Shown in pieces: positions 33,757-43,392 of a stretch of DNA of 64,000 bases (positions are counted from its first letter, which is position 1; each line of letters opens with the position of its first letter). This stretch comes from Erysipelotrichaceae bacterium. GTDB taxonomy: Bacteria > Bacillota_I > Bacilli_A > Erysipelotrichales > Erysipelotrichaceae. The position numbers were made by a program, and so were the translations under genes. The stretch covers positions 62,001 to 126,000 of the forward strand of contig JAFRCV010000002.1 of the NCBI GenBank assembly GCA_017404205.1, read 5' to 3'. A model generated the notes under the pieces. That model saw nothing but the letters and a program-made list of their open reading frames with translations. It made no database searches and was not told the DNA's origin.

Positions 33757-35121
33757 ATGGAAAAGAAAAAACCATCTTTTATAAGAAATGTTCTTTATGT
33801 ATTGGTGGGCCTTTTATTAACAATTATCATTTTTATAGCTTATGTTTTTGTCAGTATGCAACTAGAAAAAATTATGAACGATAATATAAATGAAATAATA
33901 AATAAACACGACATTGATATCAACGAAAGAATTATCGTTGATGAAAATAATAAATTAAATTTAAGAATTGATGAAAGCGATCTTTATTATTTTTTAATTC
34001 AAAATTATGGCAGTAATTTCATTGACGATAATTTAAAAGCTATTAAAGAAAATAGTGATTTTGAAATCCTTAATTATGATTTAAAAATAGATGATGGCAA
34101 ACCAAAGCTTAGTTTAGCAGTTAAATATAAAGGTTTAAAACTATCAGGCGAAGCAACAATTAAATTAGATGTTAATGATAATGAAATAATTGGCAGTTTA
34201 GAAAAAATAAAAGTTGCAGGAATGTCATTTAAAACTGCAAGGTTCAATTTAGATAATTTTAAAATATCTTTAAAAGTTGATACTTATTTTTTAAAAACAA
34301 TTGAAGAAATAAAAGGTGAAGATAATTATTTATATTTAATTGGCGAATTAAATGATGAAATAATCAAATACTTTGATCCAACAAACAAATATGATCCAAG
34401 TTTTATTTATTATATTGATGATGCAAGAGAAGTATTGGATGCAGGTAAATATATAAGCATCGATAAAGCAAAAGCTATAGATATATTTAAAAAAGGTATC
34501 AAAGAAAAAGGTTTTGATAAAGTGATTGAAGATGTGTTTTCAGTGGCTTTTCCTGCAAGTTCAAATGAAATAATGAAAAATGATTTTCTAAAAGAAAGAT
34601 TGTTAAATAAATACGCAGAAACAAACTTTGTTGATATGTATCGCATAAATGCCAACATTGCTGATAATGGGAAAAGAGATATCGCATCTTTATGTGAAAG
34701 AGCCTATCAAGCTTATAACCTTAAAGAACTAAAGATAAAAGATGGCAAATTTTATTTTAATGATAATGTCTTTAAATATGAAGATTTTATATTTGAAGGT
34801 TGGGAAGAAACATTTAAACAATATCTAAAAGCCGATACATTTAAATTAGTATTAGTTGATGATCCAAAAGCCTTTACTGGCGATGTTGGTCCATTAAGTA
34901 AACATATTGATTCTTTAGATAGCTTAGAAAAGAATATGAATATTAATGGCCGCTATACAATAGGTATCTTATTTGAAAGTTCTGGTTCTTGCAAATTGTT
35001 GGCGTATAACACAAAAACAAGTGGAAAACTTGGCTTTGATTTTATTACATATGAAATAAGTGATGAACAGTTTAATGAATTAAACAAAGCTAATAAAGTA
35101 CCTGTTTATGTAGCATATTAA
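33757..35121 (+). CDS. Membrane-anchored protein of unknown function (partly DUF2140/YpmS-like)
   Basis: 454 residues. One transmembrane segment at about 10-32 (NVLYVLVGLLLTIIIFIAYV) with a basic N-terminus; the rest should be outside. Residues 40-160 are beta-rich and recall DUF2140 (YpmS) proteins: RIDESDLYYFLIQNYG, then KGLKLSGEATIKLDVNDNEI. The remaining part is not recognised. It is cotranscribed with the flavoprotein gene and followed by a strong terminator. The DUF2140 similarity is tentative. Confidence 0.55.
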   Translation: MEKKKPSFIRNVLYVLVGLLLTIIIFIAYVFVSMQLEKIMNDNINEIINKHDIDINERIIVDENNKLNLRIDESDLYYFLIQNYGSNFIDDNLKAIKENSDFEILNYDLKIDDGKPKLSLAVKYKGLKLSGEATIKLDVNDNEIIGSLEKIKVAGMSFKTARFNLDNFKISLKVDTYFLKTIEEIKGEDNYLYLIGELNDEIIKYFDPTNKYDPSFIYYIDDAREVLDAGKYISIDKAKAIDIFKKGIKEKGFDKVIEDVFSVAFPASSNEIMKNDFLKERLLNKYAETNFVDMYRINANIADNGKRDIASLCERAYQAYNLKELKIKDGKFYFNDNVFKYEDFIFEGWEETFKQYLKADTFKLVLVDDPKAFTGDVGPLSKHIDSLDSLEKNMNINGRYTIGILFESSGSCKLLAYNTKTSGKLGFDFITYEISDEQFNELNKANKVPVYVAY

Positions 35122-35147
35122 ATTATTACTTAGGAAATATTTTTACT

Positions 35148-35175
35148 AAAAGTAGCTTTTAAAGCTACTTTTTAA
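35148..35175 (+). terminator. Terminator before the S10 operon
   Basis: Inverted repeat AAAAGTAGC / GCTACTTTT (35148-35172) followed by a T run. Confidence 0.8.
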
Positions 35176-35278
35176 GTATTTTTAAATTATTTTTTGTTTA
35201 TGAAAAGAAACACTGAACAATGTGTAACTATGAAATCTCAGAAAAATAGAAAAATAGGCACTTTTTTATCATTTTTTA
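35176..35278. other. Intergenic stretch with no recognised feature
   Basis: About 100 bases of A/T-rich sequence between the terminator at 35148 and the S10 promoter. I see no gene, RNA or repeat in it. Confidence 0.5.
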
Positions 35279-35307
35279 TTGAAAATAAAATGAAAAAAGA
35301 GTATTAT
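35279..35307 (+). promoter_or_regulatory. Promoter of the S10-spc-alpha ribosomal operon
   Basis: TTGAAA (35279-35284), 17 bases, TATTAT (35302-35307): the best consensus promoter in the window, as expected for a ribosomal protein operon. Start predicted near 35314. Confidence 0.85.
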
Positions 35308-35313
35308 AGTAAA

Positions 35314-35447
35314 GCGCTCGCGGTGATATGGGAGATTGCTGGCACACTAAGACCTGTGTACTATGTGTGATAACCAGGGAACTCGCAAGGAGTGAGTTAC
35401 TAAGCCGTTTTAAGAGCTTAGTTAATGAATTATAGGAGGAAAAATTC
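35314..35447 (+). promoter_or_regulatory. Structured leader of the S10 operon
   Basis: A 134-base leader, more GC-rich than its surroundings. Stems seen: CTGGCACAC (35339-35347) with GTGTG (35365-35369) and CCAG (35374-35377); AACTC (35380-35384) / GAGTT (35394-35398); CTAAGC (35400-35405) / GCTTAG (35416-35421). No T run follows, so control would be at translation initiation or through RNA stability. A ribosomal-protein autoregulatory site is likely but the binding protein is unknown. Confidence 0.6.
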
Positions 35448-35759
35448 ATGGCAACAAATAATTTAATTATTAAACTTAAAGCTTACGAACACAGATCTTT
35501 AGACTTAGCAACTGAAAAGATTGTTAAGGCTGCAGAAGAAGGTGGCGTAAAGAAAGTTGTTGGTCCAATTCCACTACCAACTGAAAAACAAGTGGTAACT
35601 GTATTGCGTGCTGTTCATAAATATAAAGATTCTCGTGAACAATTCGAGATTAGAACACACAAGAGATTAATCGAGATTATTGGCCCTAGCACAAAGACTA
35701 TTGATATCTTAAGTCGTCTTGAATTGCCTAGTGGCGTTAAAATCGAAATCAAATTATAG
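35448..35759 (+). CDS. rpsJ: 30S ribosomal protein S10
   Basis: 103 residues; [33 protein letters not shown] is shown by its C-terminal [11 protein letters not shown] and the HKRLIEI loop. First gene of the S10 cluster, behind AGGAGG. S10 also serves in transcription antitermination as NusE. Followed by rplC after 12 bases. Confidence 0.97.
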   Translation: MATNNLIIKLKAYEHRSLDLATEKIVKAAEEGGVKKVVGPIPLPTEKQVVTVLRAVHKYKDSREQFEIRTHKRLIEIIGPSTKTIDILSRLELPSGVKIEIKL

Positions 35760-35771
35760 AAAGGTGACATC

Positions 35772-36446
35772 ATGAAAGGAATTATTGGAAGAAAGCTTGG
35801 TATGACTCAAGTCTTCACTGAAGAAGGCAATCTAATTCCTGTAACTGTAGTTGAATGTTTACCAAATGTGATTCTTCAAAAGAAGACAGTAGAAACAGAT
35901 GGTTATGATGCATTACAACTTGGTTATGAAGACAAAAAAGAAAGTCGTGCTACAAAAGCTGAAATCGGTCACGCTAAAAAGGCTGGCCAAAGTCCAAAAC
36001 AATTCATTAAAGAAGTTAAAGCTGATGAATTAATGAATCTTGAAGTTGGACAAGAAGTAAAAGTTGATATCTTTTCCGCTGGTGACATCGTAGATGTTAC
36101 AGGCATTTCAAAAGGTAAAGGCTACACTGGAGTTATTAAGAGATATAATCATCACTTAATTAATGAAACACACGGTGCTGGTCCTGTGCACAGATCAGTT
36201 GGTTCACTTGCTACAACAGGTAGAAACAACGGTCGTATTGAAAAGAATACACCAATGCCAGGACACGATGGAACATTAGTAACTACTAATCAAAACCTTG
36301 AAGTTATCTATGTAGATGCAAATGAAAACTATATGTTAATTAAAGGAAATGTTCCAGGACCTAAGAGAGGCTATCTAACAGTTAAGACTACTGTTAAGAA
36401 AAACAAACATGTAGAACCTAAGGTTCTATTAGCAAAGGAGGCGTAA
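35772..36446 (+). CDS. rplC: 50S ribosomal protein L3
   Basis: 224 residues. Starts GIIGRKLGMTQVFTEEG, with GKGYTGVIKRYNHH and the GPVHRSVGSLATTGRNNGRI loop that reaches the peptidyl transferase centre. Second gene of the S10 cluster; rplD follows 3 bases later. Confidence 0.97.
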   Translation: MKGIIGRKLGMTQVFTEEGNLIPVTVVECLPNVILQKKTVETDGYDALQLGYEDKKESRATKAEIGHAKKAGQSPKQFIKEVKADELMNLEVGQEVKVDIFSAGDIVDVTGISKGKGYTGVIKRYNHHLINETHGAGPVHRSVGSLATTGRNNGRIEKNTPMPGHDGTLVTTNQNLEVIYVDANENYMLIKGNVPGPKRGYLTVKTTVKKNKHVEPKVLLAKEA

Positions 36447-36449
36447 TCA

Positions 36450-37094
36450 ATGGCAAAGTTTGATGTATATGACTTAAGTGCAAATAAAGTTGGTGACGTT
36501 GAATTAGCTGATAGCGTGTTTGCTGCTAAAGTTAATGAACAAGCAATGTTTGATGCTATTCTTAGACAACAATCTTCTCTAAGACAAGGCACACATAAAG
36601 CAAAAACTAGAAGCGAAGTATCTGGTGGTGGTAGAAAACCATTTAGACAAAAAGGTACAGGTCGTGCAAGACAAGGTTCTAGTAGAGCTGTTCAATATAG
36701 AGGTGGTGGTATTGCTTTTGGTCCAGTACCTAGATCTCACACATTCAAATTAAATCGTAAGATTAGAAGACTTGCATTAAGAAGTGGTTTAAGTCAAAAA
36801 GTTAATGAAGAAAAATTATTCGTTCTTGACAGTATTGAAGTAGCAAATATCAAAACTGCTGAATTTAAGAAAGTATTAGATGCTTTCAATAAAGAAAACG
36901 GTAGAATTAAACCACTATTCGTTGTAGATGTTGAAGAAAATTATGAAAATGCTTATCTATCAGCAAGAAATATTCCAGATGTTGAAATGGTAACTGTTGA
37001 AGGATTAAACATCTATGATCTAGTAAATGCCAACAAGTTATTTGTAACTAAGGCTGCAGCATTAAAAATTGGGGAGGTATTAAGTGATGACTAA
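36450..37094 (+). CDS. rplD: 50S ribosomal protein L4
   Basis: 214 residues. The tunnel loop is visible: GGGRKPFRQKGTGRARQGS followed by YRGGGIAFGP. In some bacteria L4 represses its own S10 operon; the structured leader at 35314 could be such a target, but that is inference. Overlaps rplW by 8 bases. Confidence 0.97.
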   Translation: MAKFDVYDLSANKVGDVELADSVFAAKVNEQAMFDAILRQQSSLRQGTHKAKTRSEVSGGGRKPFRQKGTGRARQGSSRAVQYRGGGIAFGPVPRSHTFKLNRKIRRLALRSGLSQKVNEEKLFVLDSIEVANIKTAEFKKVLDAFNKENGRIKPLFVVDVEENYENAYLSARNIPDVEMVTVEGLNIYDLVNANKLFVTKAAALKIGEVLSDD

Positions 37095-37386
37095 CGCAAG
37101 AGATATCATCGTTCGTCCTCTAGTAACTGAAAAAACTATGAATGTTCAAGGAAACAACAACACAGTAGTATTTGAAGTTAAAAAAGGTGCTAACAAGATT
37201 CATATTAAACAAGCTATAGAAGAAATCTATGATGTTAAAGTTGAATCAGTAAATGTTGTAAATTGCGCAACTAAAGAAAAAAGAATGGGTCGTTATGGCC
37301 AATATCACTTCACAACAAATAGATGCAAAAAAGCATATATTAAATTAAAAGAAGGATATAAGATTGATATTTTATCTGATAAATAA
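37087..37386 (+). CDS. rplW: 50S ribosomal protein L23
   Basis: 99 residues; DIIVRPLVTEKTMNVQGNNN at the start and YDVKVESVNVVN in the middle. L23 docks SRP and trigger factor at the tunnel exit. A GTG lies directly before the ATG (37084); ATG 37087 with GGGGAGG upstream is preferred. The start lies inside rplD. Confidence 0.95.
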   Translation: MTNARDIIVRPLVTEKTMNVQGNNNTVVFEVKKGANKIHIKQAIEEIYDVKVESVNVVNCATKEKRMGRYGQYHFTTNRCKKAYIKLKEGYKIDILSDK

Positions 37387-37389
37387 TAT

Positions 37390-37425
37390 CAATAACTATC
37401 GGAAGAAAAATGCTATTTCCGGATA
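37390..37425 (+). other. Small hairpin in the rplW-rplB gap
   Basis: ATCGGAA and TTCCGGAT can pair (one bulged base) around 37397-37423 in an unusually long 67-base gap inside the operon. There is no T run, so it is not a terminator; RNA processing or stability control is possible. Confidence 0.35.
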
Positions 37426-37453
37426 ATTGCATGAAAAGGAGAAAATAAAAATT

Positions 37454-38287
37454 ATGGCGATTAAAAAATATAAGCCAACAACTCCTGGAAGACGTGGAAT
37501 GACTGGACTTACATTCGAAGAAATTACTAAATCTAAACCTGAAAAGAGTTTAACAGTAAGTTTGAAGAAGTCTGGCGGACGTAATAATACAGGAAGAATT
37601 ACTACAAGACATATCGGTGGTGGACATAAACAACTTTATAGAATCATCGATTTCAAGAGAAACAAAGATGGTATTCCTGCAACAGTTAAGGCAGTTGAAT
37701 ACGATCCAAATAGAAACTGTAATATCTGCTTATTAAATTATGCTGATGGAGAAAAAAGATATATTCTTGCTCCTAAGGGCTTAGAAGTAGGTATGAAAGT
37801 TGTATCAGGCGAAAAAGTTGATATCAAGGTTGGTAACACACTTGAAATGAGATACATGCCTGAAGGTACAATCGTACACAACATTGAATTAAAACCTGGT
37901 AAAGGTGGTCAAATCGCAAGAGCTGCTGGTGCTAGTGCACAAATCTTAGCAATCGAAGATAGATATGTAACATTAAGACTTGGTTCTGGCGAAATGAGAA
38001 GAATCCTTGGTAATTGCCGTGCTACTATTGGTTCAGTTGGTAATGAAGATTACAACTTAATCAACTTCGGTAAGGCAGGTAGAACAAGATGGCTAGGTGT
38101 TAAACCTACTGTCAGAGGTTCTGTAATGAACCCAGTAGATCACCCTCATGGTGGTGGTGAAGGACGTTCACCAATTGGTCGTAAGTCACCAATGACTCCT
38201 TGGGGCAAGAAAGCTATGGGTGTTAAGACTCGTAAGACAAAGAAAGCTTCTAATGATCTAATCATCAGAAGAAGAAATGATAAATAG
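37454..38287 (+). CDS. rplB: 50S ribosomal protein L2
   Basis: 277 residues from [17 protein letters not shown]. The conserved C-terminal [19 protein letters not shown] holds the His needed for peptidyl transfer assembly. The frame opens earlier at 37427, but the extra nine residues are unlike L2 and AAGGAG precedes ATG 37454. Confidence 0.97.
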   Translation: MAIKKYKPTTPGRRGMTGLTFEEITKSKPEKSLTVSLKKSGGRNNTGRITTRHIGGGHKQLYRIIDFKRNKDGIPATVKAVEYDPNRNCNICLLNYADGEKRYILAPKGLEVGMKVVSGEKVDIKVGNTLEMRYMPEGTIVHNIELKPGKGGQIARAAGASAQILAIEDRYVTLRLGSGEMRRILGNCRATIGSVGNEDYNLINFGKAGRTRWLGVKPTVRGSVMNPVDHPHGGGEGRSPIGRKSPMTPWGKKAMGVKTRKTKKASNDLIIRRRNDK

Positions 38288-38304
38288 AAAGGGGAAGATG
38301 AATA

Positions 38305-38583
38305 ATGGCTAGAAGTTTAAAAAAGGGTCCATTCTGTGATGAACACTTAATGAAAAAGGTTGAAGCATTAAATGCTGCAAACAAAAAAGAAGTTATTAAA
38401 ACTTGGTCACGTAGATCAACAATCTTCCCAAGTTTCGTAGAACATACTTTCGCAGTATATAACGGAAAAGAACATGTTCCTGTTTATGTAACTGAAGATA
38501 TGGTTGGCCAAAAGCTAGGTGAATTTGTTCAAACTAGAAAATTTGGTGGACATGGCAAAGATGCCGAAGATAAGAAAGCGTAA
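38305..38583 (+). CDS. rpsS: 30S ribosomal protein S19
   Basis: 92 residues; begins [20 protein letters not shown] and has [22 protein letters not shown]. Binds 16S rRNA in the 30S head with S13. Standard place between rplB and rplV. Confidence 0.97.
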   Translation: MARSLKKGPFCDEHLMKKVEALNAANKKEVIKTWSRRSTIFPSFVEHTFAVYNGKEHVPVYVTEDMVGQKLGEFVQTRKFGGHGKDAEDKKA

Positions 38584-38595
38584 GGAGGTCTAAAA

Positions 38596-38931
38596 ATGGA
38601 AGTTAAAGCAATTGCTAAAACAATTAGACATCCTGCTCGTAAAGTTAGAATTGTCCTAGATTTAGTTAGAGGCAAGGATGCAAAAGAAGCATTAGGAATT
38701 CTTAAATTCACACCTAACCATGCAGCTAAAGATGTATATAAAGTGTTAAAGAGTGCAATCGCCAATGCAACTCATAACAATCAATTAAACGAAGACAAAC
38801 TTTATGTTAAAGAATGCTTCGCAAACGAAGGCGCTACGATTAAAAGATGGATGCCTCGTGCAAAAGGAAGAGCAACACCAATTATGAAAAGAACTAGTCA
38901 CATTACTGTGGTAGTAGCAGAGAAGGAGTAA
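38596..38931 (+). CDS. rplV: 50S ribosomal protein L22
   Basis: 111 residues; [21 protein letters not shown] at the start and the C-terminal tunnel hairpin region [27 protein letters not shown] upstream. rpsC follows after 4 bases. Confidence 0.97.
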   Translation: MEVKAIAKTIRHPARKVRIVLDLVRGKDAKEALGILKFTPNHAAKDVYKVLKSAIANATHNNQLNEDKLYVKECFANEGATIKRWMPRAKGRATPIMKRTSHITVVVAEKE

Positions 38932-38935
38932 AGAT

Positions 38936-39730
38936 ATGGGTCAAAAAGTAAGTCCAATAGGTATGCGTATCGGTGTGATTCGCGATTGGGAATCAAGATG
39001 GTATGCAGACGAAGAATATGGTGATCAATTACAAGAAGATATCCAAATTCGTAAAACAATCTTCGCTGACTGTGCTGACTGCTTAATTTCAAGAATTGAA
39101 ATTGAACGTCGTGGCACAAACCGCATTAATTTAATTATTAGAACTGCTCGTCCTGGTGCATTTATTGGTTCAGATGGTGAAAAGATCGAATCATTAAAGA
39201 AAAAAATTACTAAATTAGCAAACGGAAAAGAAATCAATATTAATATTGTTGAAGTTGCTAATCCTGATTTAGATGCTAGACTTGTTGCATTAAAGATTTG
39301 CAAGATGCTAGAAGAAAGACAATCTTTCCGTACAGCACAAAAGAAAGCAATTCAATCAACAATGAGAGCTGGCGCAAAAGGTATCAAAACTGCTGTATCT
39401 GGTAGATTAGGCGGCGCTGATATCGCAAGAACTGAAGGATATTCTGAGGGTGTTGTTCCTCTACATACACTTCGTTCTGATATTGACTTTGCTTGGGAAG
39501 AAGCAATGACTACTTATGGCAAATTAGGTGTTAAAGTTTGGATCTGCCGTGGTGAAGTATTGCCTGGTGAAATGGTTCAAGAACCTGAAAAGCCAAAGAA
39601 TGCTGGTGGCAGAGGCCCAAGAAGAAATGACAGAAGAAGAGCTCCTAGAAATCAAGAAGCTGCTCCAGTAGCTGAAAATACAGAAGCTCCTAAAGCTGAA
39701 GAAGCAAAAGAAGAAAAGGAGGATGAATAG
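38936..39730 (+). CDS. rpsC: 30S ribosomal protein S3 with acidic C-terminal tail
   Basis: 264 residues, longer than the usual about 220. N-terminal [22 protein letters not shown] domain with [18 protein letters not shown], and the S3 C-terminal domain with [19 protein letters not shown]. After the core comes an Arg-rich stretch ([10 protein letters not shown]) and then an Ala/Pro/Glu tail ending KEEKEDE. The tail is low-complexity and probably disordered. Confidence 0.96.
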   Translation: MGQKVSPIGMRIGVIRDWESRWYADEEYGDQLQEDIQIRKTIFADCADCLISRIEIERRGTNRINLIIRTARPGAFIGSDGEKIESLKKKITKLANGKEININIVEVANPDLDARLVALKICKMLEERQSFRTAQKKAIQSTMRAGAKGIKTAVSGRLGGADIARTEGYSEGVVPLHTLRSDIDFAWEEAMTTYGKLGVKVWICRGEVLPGEMVQEPEKPKNAGGRGPRRNDRRRAPRNQEAAPVAENTEAPKAEEAKEEKEDE

Positions 39731-39733
39731 TAT

Positions 39734-40144
39734 ATGTTAATGCCTAAAAGAACAAAATACCGTCGTCCTCATAGATTGAGCTATGAAGGCAAATCAAAAG
39801 CTGGAACTAGCATTGCCTATGGACAATATGGTTTAGTAGCTCAAACTGGTGCATATATCTCAAACAATCAAATCGAAGCAGCCAGAGTTGCTATGACAAG
39901 ATATATGAACAGAGGTGGACAAGTCTGGATTAAGATTTTCCCTCAACTAGCAATCACAAAGAAACCTCTAGAAGTACGTATGGGATCTGGTAAAGGTGCT
40001 CCTGAAGGATGGGTAGCTGTAGTCCAAAGAGGAAGAGTAATGTTTGAAATCGGTGGTGTTGATGAAGCAACTGCACGTGAAGCTTTCAGACTTGCTGCAA
40101 ACAAATTACCAATTAAGTGTAAATTTATAAAGAAAGGTGAATAG
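39734..40144 (+). CDS. rplP: 50S ribosomal protein L16
   Basis: 136 residues; [19 protein letters not shown] at the start, [20 protein letters not shown] and [20 protein letters not shown] in the middle. Lies near the A site and CCA ends of tRNA. Three bases after rpsC. Confidence 0.97.
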   Translation: MLMPKRTKYRRPHRLSYEGKSKAGTSIAYGQYGLVAQTGAYISNNQIEAARVAMTRYMNRGGQVWIKIFPQLAITKKPLEVRMGSGKGAPEGWVAVVQRGRVMFEIGGVDEATAREAFRLAANKLPIKCKFIKKGE

Positions 40145-40146
40145 TT

Positions 40147-40350
40147 ATGAACATTAAAGAAATTAGAGATTTATCAGATGCTGATTTACTAAAAACATTA
40201 GATGAATCAAGAAAAGAATTATTCGACCTTAAGTTTGAAAAAGCCACAGGTACTGTAGAAAACCCAATGCGTATTAGAGAATTAAGAAAAACAATTGCTA
40301 GAATACTTACAATCTTAAAAGAAAAAGAAAACGAGAAGAAGGAGGGCTAA
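40147..40350 (+). CDS. rpmC: 50S ribosomal protein L29
   Basis: 67 residues, two helices; [20 protein letters not shown] and [21 protein letters not shown]. Located at the tunnel exit next to L23. Two bases after rplP. Confidence 0.95.
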   Translation: MNIKEIRDLSDADLLKTLDESRKELFDLKFEKATGTVENPMRIRELRKTIARILTILKEKENEKKEG

Positions 40351-40353
40351 TAG

Positions 40354-40617
40354 ATGGAAAGAAAAAATACTAGACGTGTATTACGTGGTGTAGTTAAGTC
40401 TGACAAAATGGACAAGACTATCGTTGTTGAAATTTCCGAGAAAAGAGCTCATCCACTTTATGGAAAACAAGTAAAATTCTCTCGTAAATTTAAAGCACAT
40501 GATGAAAACAACGAAGCTAAAGTTGGCGATGTTGTTGAAATTGCAGAAACAAGAGCACTAAGTAAGGATAAACATTTCCGCTTAGTGAAGATTGTTGAAA
40601 AGGCAGTAATTCTATAG
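40354..40617 (+). CDS. rpsQ: 30S ribosomal protein S17
   Basis: 87 residues, OB fold; [38 protein letters not shown] and [20 protein letters not shown] are standard S17 segments. In the usual rpmC-rpsQ-rplN order. Confidence 0.97.
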   Translation: MERKNTRRVLRGVVKSDKMDKTIVVEISEKRAHPLYGKQVKFSRKFKAHDENNEAKVGDVVEIAETRALSKDKHFRLVKIVEKAVIL

Positions 40618-40626
40618 GAGGAAGTT

Positions 40627-40995
40627 ATGGTAAGAAATGAAACAAGATTAAAAGTTGCCGATAACACTGGTGCTAAAGAATTACTAGTTATTAGATGTTT
40701 AGGCGGCTCTAACAGAAAGACATCAAATATCGGTGATATCGTTGTATGTTCTGTTAAGGAAGCTACACCTGGTGGTGCTGCTAAGAAGGGTCAAGTTGTT
40801 AAAGCTGTTATTGTTAGAACTAAATATGGTCTAGCAAGAGAAAATGGTTCTTATATTAAATTTGATGACAATGCTGCAGTAATCATTAAGGATGATAAGA
40901 CTCCACTTGGCACACGTATCTTTGGGCCAGTGGCAAGAGAACTTCGTGATAAAGACTTTATGAAAATTGTGTCTTTAGCACCAGAAGTATTATAG
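40627..40995 (+). CDS. rplN: 50S ribosomal protein L14
   Basis: 122 residues; [33 protein letters not shown] and [20 protein letters not shown] are standard. Forms a bridge to the 30S subunit. AGGAGG site; first gene of the spc part of the cluster. Confidence 0.97.
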   Translation: MVRNETRLKVADNTGAKELLVIRCLGGSNRKTSNIGDIVVCSVKEATPGGAAKKGQVVKAVIVRTKYGLARENGSYIKFDDNAAVIIKDDKTPLGTRIFGPVARELRDKDFMKIVSLAPEVL

Positions 40996-41010
40996 GAGGA
41001 TCTGAAATTT

Positions 41011-41289
41011 ATGAAAATTAAAAAAGGTGATAAAGTTCAGGTCATCGCTGGACAAGATAGAGGAACAGTTGGTGAAGTAAAACTTGTTATGCCTCGTAGC
41101 AATCGTATCATTGTTGAAGGCGTAAACGTTCGTAAGAAACATGAAAAACCTTCACAAATTAATCCTGATGGTGGAATCGTAAATAAAGAAATGCCAATCA
41201 ACGCAAGCAATGTTAAGCTTCAAGAAGGCAAAACTAAAAAAGCTAGCAAGAAGGCAGCAGATAAAAAATCTAAAGGGGGTAAAAAATAA
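41011..41289 (+). CDS. rplX: 50S ribosomal protein L24
   Basis: 92 residues (commonly about 103); [23 protein letters not shown] motif at the start, [13 protein letters not shown] in the middle, and a Lys-rich tail. Assembly initiator of the 50S subunit. The last base of its stop is the first base of the rplE ATG. Confidence 0.96.
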   Translation: MKIKKGDKVQVIAGQDRGTVGEVKLVMPRSNRIIVEGVNVRKKHEKPSQINPDGGIVNKEMPINASNVKLQEGKTKKASKKAADKKSKGGKK

Positions 41290-41828
41290 TGAACCGCCTA
41301 AAAGAAAGATATTTAAATGAAATTAAGCCTGCTTTAATCAAGAAGCATAATTATACTTCTGCTATGCAAGCACCAAGACTTGAAAAAGTTGTTATTAACT
41401 TAGGTGTTGGTGAAGCTGTTGCAAACCCTAAATCATTAGATGATGCAGTAGCTGATCTTACAGCTTTAGCTGGTCAAAAGCCAGTTATTACTAAAGCTAA
41501 AAAATCAATCGCTAACTTCAAATTAAGAGAAGGTATGCCAATTGGTTGTAAGGTTACTTTACGTGGCGAAAAAATGTATGAATTCTTAGATAAGCTTATT
41601 TCTGTTGCTTTACCACGTGTTAGAGATTTCCGTGGTGTAAGTGCTACTGCTTTCGATGGCAGAGGTAACTATACATTAGGTGTTAAAGAACAAATTATCT
41701 TCCCTGAAATTCAATATGATAAGGTAAGTAAAGTTCGTGGCATGGATATCGTTATCGTTACAAGCGCAAGAACTAATGAAGAAGCCAAAGATCTATTAGT
41801 AGAACTTGGCATGCCATTTGTTAAATAA
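41289..41828 (+). CDS. rplE: 50S ribosomal protein L5
   Basis: 179 residues; [41 protein letters not shown] and [20 protein letters not shown] are standard L5 segments. Binds 5S rRNA with L18. Translationally coupled to rplX. Confidence 0.97.
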   Translation: MNRLKERYLNEIKPALIKKHNYTSAMQAPRLEKVVINLGVGEAVANPKSLDDAVADLTALAGQKPVITKAKKSIANFKLREGMPIGCKVTLRGEKMYEFLDKLISVALPRVRDFRGVSATAFDGRGNYTLGVKEQIIFPEIQYDKVSKVRGMDIVIVTSARTNEEAKDLLVELGMPFVK

Positions 41829-41839
41829 AGGAGGGAACT

Positions 41840-42025
41840 ATGGCTAAGACATCAATGAAAGTAAAAGCACATCGTCCTGCTAAGTTCTCTACTAGAGCTT
41901 ATACAAGATGTGAAAGATGTGGTCGTCCACATTCAGTATTAAGAAAATATAAACTATGTCGTATCTGCTTCAGAGAATTAGCTTATAAAGGTCAAATTCC
42001 TGGAGTTAAGAAGGCAAGCTGGTAA
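41840..42025 (+). CDS. rpsN: 30S ribosomal protein S14, zinc type (Z)
   Basis: 61 residues, the short zinc-binding form. The four ligands are Cys24, Cys27, Cys40 and Cys43 ([20 protein letters not shown]). A zinc-free paralogue, if present, is elsewhere. AAGGAGG upstream. Confidence 0.97.
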   Translation: MAKTSMKVKAHRPAKFSTRAYTRCERCGRPHSVLRKYKLCRICFRELAYKGQIPGVKKASW

Positions 42026-42039
42026 AGGAGGAAGGCAAA

Positions 42040-42444
42040 ATGATGAATATGACAGATCCAATTGCGGATATGCTTACTAGAATCAGAAATAGTTTACAAG
42101 CTGGACATGAAGAAGTTGCTATTCCAGCAAGTAAAGTAAAAGTTGAAATTGCCAAAATCCTAAAAGCTGAAGGTTACATCAACAACTATAAAGTTGAAGG
42201 TGAGGCTGCAAGAGATAAGGCAATCGTTATTGACTTAAAATATGGTCCAGATGGTCAAAAAGTTATCACAGGACTTAAGAGAATTTCTAAACCTGGATTA
42301 AAGGTTTATGCTAAAGCAAATGCTATTCCTAGAGTATTAAATGGATTAGGCGTTGCAATTATATCTACTTCACAAGGCTTAATGACTGACCGCGATGCTA
42401 GAAAAGCTAAGCTTGGTGGCGAAGTTGTTGCCTATGTGTGGTAA
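42040..42444 (+). CDS. rpsH: 30S ribosomal protein S8
   Basis: 134 residues; [20 protein letters not shown] at the start and [20 protein letters not shown] at the end. There are three in-frame ATGs (42040, 42043, 42049); the last would give the classical MTDPIADM start, but AAGGAGG is best spaced for the first two. In other bacteria S8 represses the spc operon. Confidence 0.95.
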   Translation: MMNMTDPIADMLTRIRNSLQAGHEEVAIPASKVKVEIAKILKAEGYINNYKVEGEAARDKAIVIDLKYGPDGQKVITGLKRISKPGLKVYAKANAIPRVLNGLGVAIISTSQGLMTDRDARKAKLGGEVVAYVW

Positions 42445-42466
42445 TTAATTTAAGGAGAAAAATTAA

Positions 42467-43009
42467 ATGTCACGTATCGGAAATAAAACGATTACCATTC
42501 CTGCAGGCGTTGAAATCAATGTTGCTGCAGGCAATGAGGTGACTGTAAAAGGTCCTAAGGGAACTTTGACACGTCAATTTAGTTCATTAATTGAAATTAA
42601 AGTAGAAGGCACAGAAGTTAAATGTGTTAGAGCAAATGAAGAAAAACACACTAAACAACTTCATGGCACTACTAGAGCACTTATTCACAATATGATTGTT
42701 GGTGTTTCTGAAGGTTATTCAAAAACACTTGAAATCGAAGGTATTGGTTATCGTGCTGCTGTTAATGGTAAGACATTAACATTAAACCTTGGTTATTCAC
42801 ATGATATTAACTATACTGCAGAAGATGGAATCACTATTGAATGTCCAAATGCTAATACAATAGTTGTATCTGGTATCGACAAACAAAGAGTTGGTGAAGT
42901 ATCTGCTGTAATTAGAGGCTATCGTAAGCCAGAACCTTACAAGGGTAAAGGTATTCATTATAAGGATGAACATATCCGTCGTAAGGAAGGTAAGACTGCT
43001 GCTGCATAA
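42467..43009 (+). CDS. rplF: 50S ribosomal protein L6
   Basis: 180 residues; MSRIGNKTITIPAGVEINV at the start, GYSKTLEIEGIGYRAAV in the middle, and RKPEPYKGKGIHYKDEHIRR near the end. Near the factor-binding site. Confidence 0.97.
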   Translation: MSRIGNKTITIPAGVEINVAAGNEVTVKGPKGTLTRQFSSLIEIKVEGTEVKCVRANEEKHTKQLHGTTRALIHNMIVGVSEGYSKTLEIEGIGYRAAVNGKTLTLNLGYSHDINYTAEDGITIECPNANTIVVSGIDKQRVGEVSAVIRGYRKPEPYKGKGIHYKDEHIRRKEGKTAAA

Positions 43010-43026
43010 TAGGAAAGGAGTAATGT

Positions 43027-43383
43027 ATGATTAATAAAGTATCTAAAAATGAAGAACGTCAAAGAAGACATGCACGTTTAAGAGCTAAAGTTAGTGGTAC
43101 AGCTTCTTGTCCTAGATTGAACGTTTTCCGTTCAAACAAGCACATCAGCTGCCAAATCATCGATGATGAAAAAGGTAACACATTAGTTGCTTGCTCATCA
43201 AAGAATTTAAATCTTAAAAATGGCGGTAACGTGGAAGCCGCTAAAACTGTTGGAGCTAAAATTGCTGAACTTGCTTTAGCAAATAATATTACAGAAGTTG
43301 TATTCGATCGTGGTGGCTATAACTATCATGGTAGAATCGCTGCACTTGCTGATGCCGCTAGAGAAGCTGGCCTAAAATTCTAG
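43027..43383 (+). CDS. rplR: 50S ribosomal protein L18
   Basis: 118 residues; [20 protein letters not shown] and [20 protein letters not shown] are standard. Binds 5S rRNA with L5 and is the cofactor of RNase M5 (rnmV at 25636). Confidence 0.97.
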   Translation: MINKVSKNEERQRRHARLRAKVSGTASCPRLNVFRSNKHISCQIIDDEKGNTLVACSSKNLNLKNGGNVEAAKTVGAKIAELALANNITEVVFDRGGYNYHGRIAALADAAREAGLKF

Positions 43384-43392
43384 GAGAGAATT

